Origin: Umezawaea endophytica | GTDB lineage: Bacteria; Actinomycetota; Actinomycetes; Mycobacteriales; Pseudonocardiaceae | DNA: 64,000 bases | Direction: 5' to 3' | NCBI RefSeq assembly: GCF_025061645.1 | Contig: NZ_JANYMP010000026.1 | Span: 1-64,000 of the forward strand | Shown here: positions 14,151 to 22,628 of the stretch, piece by piece | How the letters are laid out: the number at the start of each line of letters is the position of its first letter | Numbering within the stretch: position 1 is the stretch's first letter | Program-made: the position numbers and the translations under genes | Notes under the pieces: model-generated | Told to the model about the DNA's origin: nothing | Database searches by the model: none | What the model saw: the letters and a program-made list of their open reading frames with translations, nothing else

Positions 14151-17063
14151 TCACTCCACCGGGATCGGGGTGAGTTCGCGCAGGGCGTCGCGGTCGCCGT
14201 CGAGGCGGGTGCGGGCCCAGGTGAGGACGGCGGACTCCTGGGCGAACAGGACGACCTGGCGGTGCGCGGACAGCGCGAGGAGGAGGTCGAGGATGGCGGT
14301 GGTGCGGTTGTCGTCGGCCTGGACGGTGATGTCGTCGAGCAGGAGCGGGCAGGTCTCGCCGGGGACGGTCAGGTGTTCGGCCAGTGCGAAGCGGAGCAGC
14401 AGGTAGACCTGTTCCGCGGTGCCCAGCGACAGGTTCGCGGCCGGGCGCCACTGGCCGGACGGGCCGCGGACGGTGACCTTCAGGGTGGTCGGGTCGACGG
14501 CGGCGTCGGTGTAGCGGCCGCCGGTGATCTCGCCGAGGTGGTCGCACAGGGTCGTGGCGAGGGTGGGGGCGATGTCCTGGTGGACGCTCTCCTGCGCGGC
14601 GGCGAGGAACTTCCGGGTGAGCGTGAGCGTCGTTGCCAGGCTCGTGACGTCGGCCAGCGCGGCCTGGGCGGTGGCCAGCGCTTCCTCGGCCTCCGGGACG
14701 CCGGGCAGTGCGCGGCCGCGTTCGGCGAGCGCGCCGCACAGCTCGTCGGCGGCGCTGGCCACCCGCTTGGCCTCGGTCCTGGCGGTGGCGACGACGGCCC
14801 GCGCCTCGGCGAGCAGCACCTCGACCTCCGCGGCGTCTGTGGTGAGCGGCTCGCGCCCGACGCCGTCGGCGAGTTCGTCGAGCCGGGCGGGCCTGGTGGT
14901 CGTGTCGCGCACGGCGACGGCGTCGCGATCGGCCAGCGCTGTGGCCGAGTCCCGCTCGTCCTGGTCGGCCTCCGCGACCAGCGCGGCGTGCTCCTCCCGA
15001 GCCGCGACCACGTCGGCGGCGAGGCCGTCGCGGGTGGTGTCGGTGAGCAGCGAGGTCAGCTCGGTCCAGGCGTCGCGCTCCTCGGCGACCACGCGGAGCT
15101 GGTCTTCCCAGCCGCGCTGCCACTCGTCGAGCGCGGCCAGCAGCTCGGGGGCCGTGGTCGCGGTGGAGTTCCGGTCGACCACGACCACGGCCTCGCGGAT
15201 CAGGCCCAAAGCCTTGGCGCGCAGGCGTTCCACCTCGACGGTCGTCTCCTCCGCCCGCTCGCGCTCGGCGATGGCCCCCGTCAGCACGTCCTTCTGCGCG
15301 GCCATGGCGGCCTGCCTGGCCGCGACCGCGCAGGACCGCTCGTAGAGCGCCAGCAGCTCGCCCACGTCCAGCTCCGGCTCGGGATAACCCTTGGCCGCCA
15401 ACGCGATCCGCAGCTCCTCCGTCTGCCGGGTCGCCTTCTCCGCGTACTGCCGCTGGTGCTCGTCCCAGACCGCGCGGGCGGAGCGCAGGCTGATCTGCCG
15501 CTCGGCCCTGGTGGCGAGTTCCTGGAGCACCAGCGGTTCCGCGGGCAGGGCCAGCGTGGCGCACCGGTCCGCGGCCTCCGCGGTGACGGGGCCCTCGCGG
15601 CGGTCGTGCTGGCCGGAGGCCGCGGACTCGGCCGTCGCGGACTCGACGAGCCGGAGGATCCCGACGAACAGCACCGGGGTCAGCAGGACCAGCCCCGGCA
15701 GCCAGCCGCCGATGAGGATCAGCAGCAGGCCCGCGACCGCCACGGCACCGGTCGCGAGGGTCAGGGCGTTGCGGCGCAGCGGTTTCGGTGGCACCGGGGG
15801 CGAGGTGTCCAGCGCGGCGGCCAGTTCCCGCACGGCGGCGGGGCCGACGGCGAGCGCCGCGGTGAGCCGGACGTCGCCGATCTGCTCGTCCACCATGGGC
15901 CGGTGGCCCTCGTGCGCCGCCACGACCGCGAGCGCGCGTTCACGGGCCAGCGCCAGCTCGCGGATCCGCGGCTTCACCTCGGTGTCACCGAGCGGCGGCT
16001 CCGGCACGGCGGCCAGTTCCTGCCGCAGTTCCGCGGCCGTCGACCCGGTCAGCTTGCGCGCCTTGGGCACCGCCCGCCACGCCGCGAGCGCCGCGTGCAC
16101 GATCCGGGTCGCCTCCTCCTGCGCGACCAGACCGGCGGGCGCGACGCCGCCGAACCGCTCGTCCAGCTCGTGGACCCGCGCGAGCCGCTGCTCGGCCCTG
16201 GCGACCTCGGCGACCTGGTCGTCGGCCTTCTCCCGTGACCGCACGGCCTTGCGCACGGCGGCGGTGTGCGCACGGGTCGCGGTCAGCAGCCCGTCCAGCG
16301 CGGTGGCGGCGGCGTCCGCGCGCTCGGCGGCTTCGGCGGCCGTGTCCGCCGCGGCCCGGCGCTCCTCCGCCTCCACCACGAGGTCGAGGTACTTCTCGTG
16401 CGCGGTCACGGCGTGGGCGAGGTCCCGCTTGGCCTGCTTGAGCCGGTACTTGGCCACCTGGAGCGGTTTGGTGGAGTTCGCCAGCCCCGCCCCCACGTGG
16501 TCGCCCTGGAACGTCTCCAACCGCTCCAGCGCCGCCACGGCGGTCGCGTCGGCGCCCGCGGTGGCCGCCGCGCGCTGGAGGTGCTCCTGGAGGCCGTCGG
16601 CCGCGCCCAGCACCCCCAGCAACTCCGCCTGGTTCACGCACGCGGTGGCGGCGAACGACTTCCGGTCCAACCCGAGCCAGCGGCTCCCGTCCGGCGCGCC
16701 CTCGAACATCACCTCGGCGCTCACGTCCGCCCCCTGCCGGACGTCCACGGCGCGGCAGCCGCCCCGTCCGCCCAGGTCCTGGCACAGCTCGATCCGCCGC
16801 CCGTCGTCCAGCACCACGACGGCCGAGACCCGCCAGTCCTCGTCGTGCCACGGCTTGTGCTGCTCGGCGAACCGGCGCTCCGCCACGGTTGCCGCGCCCC
16901 GGCCGCGCCGCCGACCGCACAGCGCCGCGTGGATCGCGGCGTGCCACGAGGACTTCCCCGACTCGTTCGCCCCGGCGATCACGGTCAGGCCGGGCGCCAG
17001 CGCCAGCGTCCGTTCGGCCAGCGGACCGAACGCGTGCGCGGTCACGGACTCGATTCTCATCAC
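14151..17063 (-). CDS. YhaN-like Rad50/SMC ATPase with central membrane hairpin
   Basis: The 970-residue protein has a split ABC-type ATPase. The N-terminal part begins MRIESVTAHAFGPLAERTL with Walker A GANESGKSS (about residues 31-39). The C-terminal part has signature LSLGTAEQVYLLLRFAL (about 875) and Walker B PLLLDDITVQADD (about 905). The middle is coiled coil interrupted at about residues 430-470 by two adjacent hydrophobic helices separated by one short turn. That central hairpin is typical of YhaN-class proteins and should tether the coiled-coil tip to the membrane. It lies 21 bases after the Mre11-like gene and is the last gene of the four-gene operon. The partner nuclease makes it a candidate DNA-end or phage-DNA processing complex. 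Confidence 0.85.
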   Translation of the reverse strand: MMRIESVTAHAFGPLAERTLALAPGLTVIAGANESGKSSWHAAIHAALCGRRRGRGAATVAERRFAEQHKPWHDEDWRVSAVVVLDDGRRIELCQDLGGRGGCRAVDVRQGADVSAEVMFEGAPDGSRWLGLDRKSFAATACVNQAELLGVLGAADGLQEHLQRAAATAGADATAVAALERLETFQGDHVGAGLANSTKPLQVAKYRLKQAKRDLAHAVTAHEKYLDLVVEAEERRAAADTAAEAAERADAAATALDGLLTATRAHTAAVRKAVRSREKADDQVAEVARAEQRLARVHELDERFGGVAPAGLVAQEEATRIVHAALAAWRAVPKARKLTGSTAAELRQELAAVPEPPLGDTEVKPRIRELALARERALAVVAAHEGHRPMVDEQIGDVRLTAALAVGPAAVRELAAALDTSPPVPPKPLRRNALTLATGAVAVAGLLLILIGGWLPGLVLLTPVLFVGILRLVESATAESAASGQHDRREGPVTAEAADRCATLALPAEPLVLQELATRAERQISLRSARAVWDEHQRQYAEKATRQTEELRIALAAKGYPEPELDVGELLALYERSCAVAARQAAMAAQKDVLTGAIAERERAEETTVEVERLRAKALGLIREAVVVVDRNSTATTAPELLAALDEWQRGWEDQLRVVAEERDAWTELTSLLTDTTRDGLAADVVAAREEHAALVAEADQDERDSATALADRDAVAVRDTTTRPARLDELADGVGREPLTTDAAEVEVLLAEARAVVATARTEAKRVASAADELCGALAERGRALPGVPEAEEALATAQAALADVTSLATTLTLTRKFLAAAQESVHQDIAPTLATTLCDHLGEITGGRYTDAAVDPTTLKVTVRGPSGQWRPAANLSLGTAEQVYLLLRFALAEHLTVPGETCPLLLDDITVQADDNRTTAILDLLLALSAHRQVVLFAQESAVLTWARTRLDGDRDALRELTPIPVE

Positions 17064-17084
17064 TACCTCGTGGTCTTGGCTGTC

Positions 17085-18191
17085 TCAGTGCACGGCAAGG
17101 TCGGCGGTGCGCCCGTCCAGCGCGCGCAGGCCCGTGACCAGGACCCGCCGCCGGGTGCGGTCGTCCAGGCGCGGGTCGGCCCGCACGTCGCGGACGAAGC
17201 GGCCGCGCACCGTGGGCTCCTCGGCGAGCGCGGCGAAGTCGTAGGCCACGCCGAGGGTCCCGAACCGGGGCACCAGCGCGTCCAGGTGCTCCGCGGCGGG
17301 CACGAGGTCGGTGAGGCGCAGCTCCACGTCCGGGCCGACGTCCCCGCCGAGCGTGACCCTGGCGATCCCCGTCAGCCCGGCCACGGCGGCGGCGACCCGC
17401 TCGCGCGCCTCGTCGGCGTGCGCGACGCCCGCCAGGTCCACCGCGACGTCGTGCACCCGGCTGGTGGACACGTCGTGGCGGACCCGGTCCACCCGGCCGT
17501 CGTCGTGCACCGTGCAGAGCACCGCGCCCCTCGGACCGCGCTCGCCGAACGCCAGCGGGTCGGGGTTGCCGGGGTAGGTGTGCCGCTCGGCGTCGCACGG
17601 GGTGTGGAAGTGCCCGACGAACGCGTGGTCCAGGCCCGACGCCGCGACCTGCTCGGTGGCGAACGGCGCGTGCGGCGCCGTCCCGGACTCCTGGGTGGAC
17701 AGCGCGGCGACCTCGGAACCGTGGAACAGGGCCAGGTTCACGCCACCGCGCCCGACCTCGAACCCGGTCAGGAAGCTCTCGCGGGTCGTGGGCGCGTGGT
17801 GCGCGGCCCCCCACAGCGTCACCCCGTCGGCGAGCACCTCGGGCACCAGGCGGTCCTCGGTGAACACGTGCACGTTCGACGACCACGCCACCTGCTGGTA
17901 CGGGCTCCGCGGGCCGTACCGGTCGTGCTCGCCCGGCGCTAGGTGCACCGGCACGGCGGCGTCCTCGAACGCGTCGCGGAGGAACTCGGCCGTGCCGGGG
18001 GAGAACCGCTCGTGCTCGTACAGGTCGCCGCCGCACAGCAGCGCGTCCACCTCCTCCGACCGCGCGAGCGCGATGATCCGCTCCAGCGTGGTGCGCAGCG
18101 CGGCCCGGCGCTCGACGGCCACCCCCGCGGGGAGCGGTCCGGCGGCGAAGGACGCGTCCAGGTGGAGGTCGGCGAACAGCAGCAGCCTCAC
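17085..18191 (-). CDS. Mre11/SbcD/YhaO-like metallophosphoesterase nuclease
   Basis: The 368-residue calcineurin-like phosphoesterase has all expected metal motifs in order: FADLHLD (residues 6-12), GGDLYEH (about 57), APGEHDRYG (about 88, GNHD-type), LFHGSE (about 160) and GHFHTP (about 200). A C-terminal capping region of about 140 residues follows. Family members are Mn-dependent exo/endonucleases that act with a Rad50-like ATPase. The start is GTG 18191, chosen because it begins directly with VRLLLFADLH and overlaps the upstream stop as GTGA. It sits between a small conserved protein and a YhaN-like ATPase, consistent with a complex of the three. Confidence 0.88.
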   Translation of the reverse strand: MRLLLFADLHLDASFAAGPLPAGVAVERRAALRTTLERIIALARSEEVDALLCGGDLYEHERFSPGTAEFLRDAFEDAAVPVHLAPGEHDRYGPRSPYQQVAWSSNVHVFTEDRLVPEVLADGVTLWGAAHHAPTTRESFLTGFEVGRGGVNLALFHGSEVAALSTQESGTAPHAPFATEQVAASGLDHAFVGHFHTPCDAERHTYPGNPDPLAFGERGPRGAVLCTVHDDGRVDRVRHDVSTSRVHDVAVDLAGVAHADEARERVAAAVAGLTGIARVTLGGDVGPDVELRLTDLVPAAEHLDALVPRFGTLGVAYDFAALAEEPTVRGRFVRDVRADPRLDDRTRRRVLVTGLRALDGRTADLAVH

Positions 18192-18610
18192 CCGTGCCTC
18201 CGAGAGGCGGACTCGACGCGCGGCAGCGGCAGCAGGGTGGGCTGCGCGGCGAGCAGGGCCCCGCTGAGCCACCGGGTGTCCTCGTGCCAGCCGCGCAGCT
18301 CGTCCACGGTCGGCGCGATCTCGTAGTCGTGGTGGTGCGCGGCCCGGCACAGCACGTGCCAGAGCTGTGTGGTGTCCGCCGCGACGTCGTCGCCCACGTG
18401 CTTGGGCAGGCGCAGCAGCAGCGCGTGCATGGACCTGGTGGCGTGCTCGTCGTCGGCGCACACCAGCGTCACGACCGCGCGCTCCAGCGTGGTGCGCAGC
18501 AGCCAGGCGCCGCACCGCACCCTCACCCCGTCGAGCCCGCGCGGGTCGGCGAGCATCCGGCCCACGTGGTCGAGGCGGTCGAGCACTTTCCGATCAGTCA
18601 CGTCACTCAT
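18188..18610 (-). CDS. Small conserved protein between SMC ATPase and Mre11-like nuclease
   Basis: The function of this 140-residue helical protein is unknown. It shares CGAWLLRTTLERAVVTL and IAPTVDELRGWHEDTRWL with the orphan paralogue at 8624-9031, and its Cys-Ala-Trp and Trp-His positions are conserved. Its ATG at 18610 overlaps the end of the SMC-like gene by 8 bases, and its stop overlaps the nuclease GTG by 4, so the three are translationally coupled. That tight coupling suggests an accessory or regulatory subunit of the ATPase-nuclease assembly. Confidence 0.75.
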   Translation of the reverse strand: MSDVTDRKVLDRLDHVGRMLADPRGLDGVRVRCGAWLLRTTLERAVVTLVCADDEHATRSMHALLLRLPKHVGDDVAADTTQLWHVLCRAAHHHDYEIAPTVDELRGWHEDTRWLSGALLAAQPTLLPLPRVESASRRHG

Positions 18611-21050
18611 CTCGCAGCCAGTTCGTCAGTCGTTCGGTGTCCCGGATCAGGGTCAGCAGGTCGCCGTCGTACGGCGACGTCGTTCCCGCGCGGCACGCGT
18701 TCAGCACGTCGACGGCCCAGGCGCCGAGCGTGTTCGTCAAGTGGGTCAACAGGTTCCTGTTCTCGGACAGGTCGTCGAACACGGCGAGCGACATCCGCTG
18801 CCTGGTCGTCAACGCCTGTTCCAGCACCTGCTCCACCTCGGCGTGCGACTGGCCGCGGGCCAACCGGACCTGGCGGAACCTGGTGTCGCCCGCGGTCTCC
18901 AGCGCCGAGCGGCAGCACGAGGCGACCAGTTCGGCGCGGGCCTCCTCCGGCAGGTCGTCGGTGGTGCGCATGGCCCGCGCGTCGGACAGGTACCGGCCGA
19001 CGGGGTCGTCGCACATCCGCACCTGCACCACGGAGTTCTCGCCCCGGCACACCTCCCACACGGTCGCCGTGAGCCGCAGCCTGCGCACCGCCTCGACGAG
19101 GCGCTCGTCGTGGGTGAAGACCACGACCTGGCGGGTGAGACCGACGTCGGCGAGCACCTGGGCGAGACCGTCGACCTTGGCCGGGTCCATCGCCTGCACC
19201 GGGTCGTCGATCACCACGAACCGGAACGGGCTCTCGTCGACCACGGCCCTCGGCAGGAACAGCGCGAGGGCCATCGCGTGCAGCTCGCCCTGGCTCATCA
19301 CGGCGAGCGCCGAGTTCGGCTTCCCGTCAACGGAGACGTCCAGCTCCACCCGCCGGTTGTCCTGGCCGGTGCTCTCCAGGTGCACAGTGCCGAGGTCGAT
19401 GTTGCTCTGCTGGCGGAGCCGCTGCCAGATCCGCTGCGACTCCTTGGCGAACGGCGCGATCCGCTCCGAGCGGAGCCGCGCCGCGGTTCTTCGGATCCAG
19501 CTCTCGGCCTCGGTCACGTCGGCGAGCACCTGCTGGTCGGCCAGCGCCCGCTCGGCCTGGGAGTGCCACTCGAACAGCGCGAGCGCCATCGGCCGCCACA
19601 CCAGGTCGCGCTTGTCGATCTGCTCCTGCGCCGCGGCCTTGAGCGTGTCGACGGCCGCCAGCACCGCCGCGTGCCGCACGGGCAGTTCGGTGCGCAGCTT
19701 GACCGGGTCCTCGCTGGTGGAGCACTGCGCCCACGCGGCCCACGCCGTGCGCGCCGCCTCGGTGTGCAGGAGGCCGTCGACCTCCTTGAGCAGGCCGGGG
19801 ACCTGGCCGCACAGCGACCGCGCCGCGGCGGTGGCGGTGTCGAGCCGGGTGCCCGCGTCGTGCAGCGCCGCCGCTGCCGCCGCCAGGGTCTCCGCGCGCT
19901 TCCTCGTCGCGGTGAACCAGCGCTGGTCCAGCACGCCGATGCCGCACACCGGGCAGGACTTGTTGCCCTTCGCCTCGTGCAGTTCCAGCGCCACGCGCAG
20001 GACCTCGCTGGTGCGCAAGCACATCTGCGCGCCGTCGGTCGCGACGGCGGTCACGCCCGAGAGCGCCGCGTCCAGCTCCTCCAGGCAGCGCGCCAGGTCC
20101 GCGGCCGACGGCAGCGGCAGCTCGATCACCTGGAGCAGCAGCGGTGTCCCGCCGCCGCCGACGTCCGTGCCCAGCGCCAGGTCCGCCAGCGCGTCCAGGT
20201 CCGGGTGGTCCTGCCCCAGCAGCTCGGCCGCGCGCTGCGCCCGGCCGTCGGGCGAGGCCGCCAGCTCCTCGCGCACCTTCGCCCGCCGGTCGTACGGCTT
20301 CGCGACCACGTCGGCCAACCGCTTGCGGTGCTCGGCGAGCCGGTTCTGCGCGTCGGTGATGGCCTCCAGCCCCAGCAGGCTGTGCACCGCGTCGTGCAGC
20401 TCGCTCGGCTTGCCCTCCAACGACTTCCCGAGTTCGCTGTAGGGCAGGAACGGCCGGTAGGTCTCCAGCGCCGACCGCCACTTGGCCTGGTCGAACACCG
20501 CCGGTTCCTGCCCGCTCCGCTGCTCGGTCCACGTGCCGCGGGTGAAGTCGTCGCCCGCCGTCCACGCCCGCCGGATGGTGGTCGCGCCCGCGGTGCCCGC
20601 GCGGACCAGCGTGATCGAGACCGAGACGTCGTCGGGGGCGTGCAGGTTCCGCCAGCCCTGCCGCCACACCTCGTTGAGCGACTTGGTCCAGCGGGTGTTG
20701 TTGCCGGTCAGCGCGAACTCGGCGGCTTCGGCGAAGCTCGACTTGCCCGACCCGTTGCGCCCGGTCACGACGGTCAGGCCCGGTCCGCTCACCAGCGGCA
20801 GATCGACCTCGGGGCCGATGCCCCGGAAGCCCCGCACCCGCACGCCAGACAGGTAGATCCCACCGCCCACCGCCTGCTGGGGGTGCGCGGTGGGCTCGTC
20901 CTCGGCGGGCACGCCGTCCAGCACCCGGTTCAAGGCCGACTCGCCACGGCAGGCCGCGATCACCAGTTCCGCCGCGCGGGGGGTCAACTCCCGATCACGT
21001 TCCACCCGGCTGAGCATCAAACCGTGCAACCCGGACTCGGCCACCGTCAC
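18603..21050 (-). CDS. Zinc-hook Rad50/SMC-like AAA ATPase
   Basis: The 815-residue ATPase has Walker A TGRNGSGKSS near residue 100, preceded by the strand VRGFRGIGPEVDLPL. A zinc hook CPVCGIG lies near residue 363 between two helical arms. The signature is MSQGELHAMALALFL (about 585), Walker B and D-loop FVVIDDPVQAMDP (about 610), and H-loop VVVFTHDERL (about 635). The first 70 residues precede the ATPase head and include RAAELVIAACRGES, an extra helical domain. GTG 21050 follows gaggag by 8 bases; the longer frame to 21134 runs through the promoter. The single-gene length and extra N-terminus differ from SbcC. It heads the four-gene operon. Confidence 0.87.
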   Translation of the reverse strand: MTVAESGLHGLMLSRVERDRELTPRAAELVIAACRGESALNRVLDGVPAEDEPTAHPQQAVGGGIYLSGVRVRGFRGIGPEVDLPLVSGPGLTVVTGRNGSGKSSFAEAAEFALTGNNTRWTKSLNEVWRQGWRNLHAPDDVSVSITLVRAGTAGATTIRRAWTAGDDFTRGTWTEQRSGQEPAVFDQAKWRSALETYRPFLPYSELGKSLEGKPSELHDAVHSLLGLEAITDAQNRLAEHRKRLADVVAKPYDRRAKVREELAASPDGRAQRAAELLGQDHPDLDALADLALGTDVGGGGTPLLLQVIELPLPSAADLARCLEELDAALSGVTAVATDGAQMCLRTSEVLRVALELHEAKGNKSCPVCGIGVLDQRWFTATRKRAETLAAAAAALHDAGTRLDTATAAARSLCGQVPGLLKEVDGLLHTEAARTAWAAWAQCSTSEDPVKLRTELPVRHAAVLAAVDTLKAAAQEQIDKRDLVWRPMALALFEWHSQAERALADQQVLADVTEAESWIRRTAARLRSERIAPFAKESQRIWQRLRQQSNIDLGTVHLESTGQDNRRVELDVSVDGKPNSALAVMSQGELHAMALALFLPRAVVDESPFRFVVIDDPVQAMDPAKVDGLAQVLADVGLTRQVVVFTHDERLVEAVRRLRLTATVWEVCRGENSVVQVRMCDDPVGRYLSDARAMRTTDDLPEEARAELVASCCRSALETAGDTRFRQVRLARGQSHAEVEQVLEQALTTRQRMSLAVFDDLSENRNLLTHLTNTLGAWAVDVLNACRAGTTSPYDGDLLTLIRDTERLTNWLRDE

Positions 21051-21073
21051 CGTTGTGTCTCCTCTTCGTGCTG

Positions 21074-21152
21074 ACGCAGCACGGCTAGGCGGGAAACGTA
21101 GGCGGAACGACGGACTTTCTTGAAGGGTGTTCACACGATCGTGTGGTCATTT
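21074..21152 (-). promoter_or_regulatory. SMC-operon upstream region with palindrome
   Basis: A perfect 14-bp palindrome, cacacgatcgtgtg at 21132-21145, lies about 80 bases upstream of the SMC-gene start. The flanking order aaacgtag, then ttgaag, then ttcacac matches the upstream region of the orphan paralogue (9049-9116). I read it as an operator overlapping or near the promoter; -35 and -10 boxes are not clear. Confidence 0.5.
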
Positions 21153-21292
21153 CCGGGGGACGCCGATTTCGGAGAGTTACCGCTGTGACAAGGAATTCCC
21201 GTGGTCACGTACCCGGTGACCGCTCGAACCCGCCGAATTCCCCGCGAGTAATTCGATGTCCTGGGGAATCGCGTTCTGGGAGGGTTTCGCGA

Positions 21293-22177
21293 GTGGACGT
21301 CGAGGAGATCACCGCACGCCTGACCCGTCGATTCGGACCGTCCGTCACGGCCTGGTGCGCGGACGCGCCCGCCCGTGCGGACCGGGCCGCCGCCGAGTGG
21401 GGACTGGTGCTGGGCGACCTGATCCCGGACGGCGCCTCGTCGGTCGCGGTGCGCTGCGCGTGGCCGGACGGCACGCCCGCCGTGCTCAAGCTCAGCCCGG
21501 AGGAGCCGTTCCTGGCCGAGCAGGTCGCGATGCTGCGCCGGTTCGCCCCGTCCGGCCGGGTGCCCGCCGTGCTCGCCGCCCGCGCGGACGCCGTGGTGCT
21601 GGAGGAGGTCCGGCCGGGCACGGCCGCCGACGAGTTCGACCGGCACCCCTCGCCGGAGTCGTGGGCCGGGCTGATGACCGCGCTGCACGCCGTGGAGCCG
21701 CCCGCCGACCCGCCGCGCGACCTGCGCGACCGGTCCGGCGAGTTCTTCACCCGCGTCGGCAAGCGCTTGGCGGAACCGGCGATCGGCGCGCGGATCAGCG
21801 AACGAACCTGGGCACTGGCGATCGAGCGGTGCGCGGCGCTGCTGGACACCGAGTCGACGCGGGTGATGCTGCACGGCGACCTGCACCTGGGCAACGTGCT
21901 CGACGGCGGCCCGCGCGGGCTGGTCGCCATCGACCCGAAGGTCTGCGTCGGCGACCCGTGCTTCGACGCCTTCGACTACGTGCTGGCGGGCGCGGGCCTG
22001 GACGGGGTGGAGAACCGGTGCGCGCTGCTTGCGGACGCGGCCGGGCTCGACGGCGACCGCCTGCTGGAGTGGGCCCGCGTCGGGGCGCCGCTGCTCGCCA
22101 TCGCGCTCATCCCGGCGGGTGACGCCGAGGAGGCCGTGGCCGAACTGCTCGCCCTCAGCGCTCCCACACCTGGATAG
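21293..22177 (+). CDS. APH(6)-type aminoglycoside/hydroxyurea phosphotransferase family
   Basis: The 294-residue kinase-fold protein resembles the streptomycin 6-phosphotransferase/hydroxyurea resistance kinases. It has AVLKLSPEEPFLAEQVAMLRR (Lys of the nucleotide site), the catalytic loop VMLHGDLHLGNVL (about residue 190) and the metal-binding AIDPKVCVGDPCFDAFDYV. The sequence does not tell whether it phosphorylates an antibiotic or a metabolite. GTG 21293 has gggagg upstream with about 9-base spacing; the longer frame to 21143 enters the SMC promoter. The 3' end overlaps the convergent inhibitor gene by 23 bases. Confidence 0.82.
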   Translation: MDVEEITARLTRRFGPSVTAWCADAPARADRAAAEWGLVLGDLIPDGASSVAVRCAWPDGTPAVLKLSPEEPFLAEQVAMLRRFAPSGRVPAVLAARADAVVLEEVRPGTAADEFDRHPSPESWAGLMTALHAVEPPADPPRDLRDRSGEFFTRVGKRLAEPAIGARISERTWALAIERCAALLDTESTRVMLHGDLHLGNVLDGGPRGLVAIDPKVCVGDPCFDAFDYVLAGAGLDGVENRCALLADAAGLDGDRLLEWARVGAPLLAIALIPAGDAEEAVAELLALSAPTPG

Positions 22178-22520
22178 CGCGCACCACGAAAGGGGCGTCC
22201 GGCACATAGGTGCCCTTGCCCGGATAGGTGGTGAACTCGGCCTCCGTCGAGCACGTCTCGCCCTGGAAGACGCTCGCGTCCCTGGTCAGCCGGTTCACGA
22301 ACGACCGCGCCACCAGCCCGCCGGGCAGCGGGATGCACTCGCCGGGGTTCGCCGACTCCAGGTCGAGCCGCTTCGCCGGACCGGTGTAGTCGACGCCGCC
22401 CCACAGGCAGAACTCACCGCGGTCGCACACCGCCTCCGCGGACTCCTGGGCGGAGGCGCTACCGCTCGCGACGAGTGCTCCCGCCGTGATGGCCAGTGCC
22501 GTCATCAGGCTTCGGGACAT
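22155..22520 (-). CDS. Secreted peptidase inhibitor family I36-like protein
   Basis: The 121-residue secreted protein has a signal peptide (MSRSLMTALAITAGALVASG, cleavage after SASA). The mature domain is a small beta-crystallin-like inhibitor fold: CDRGEFCLWGGVDYTG, a second Cys region PGECIPLPGG, and RSFVNRLTRDASVFQGETC, giving four Cys and the FCLW signature typical of I36 proteins such as the Streptomyces metalloproteinase inhibitor SMPI. ATG 22520 follows ggagg. In a genome with many secreted proteases it could protect the cell or tune extracellular proteolysis. Confidence 0.8.
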   Translation of the reverse strand: MSRSLMTALAITAGALVASGSASAQESAEAVCDRGEFCLWGGVDYTGPAKRLDLESANPGECIPLPGGLVARSFVNRLTRDASVFQGETCSTEAEFTTYPGKGTYVPDAPFVVRAIQVWER

Positions 22521-22628
22521 GGGGAACCTCCGTCGCTCGCGCACCGGTCCAGACTCGGCCGTTCGGCCCAATTCCGCGTCGGAGATGCCCGCCGTTCACC
22601 CGATTGTGTGGGCGACACGCCGAGGCGG

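Noticed and set aside
10730-14173. Open frame of 1147 codons on the + strand opposite the SARP gene
   Set aside because: Arg, His, Gln and Pro rich, without any motif; it is the mirror of a high-GC gene on the other strand.
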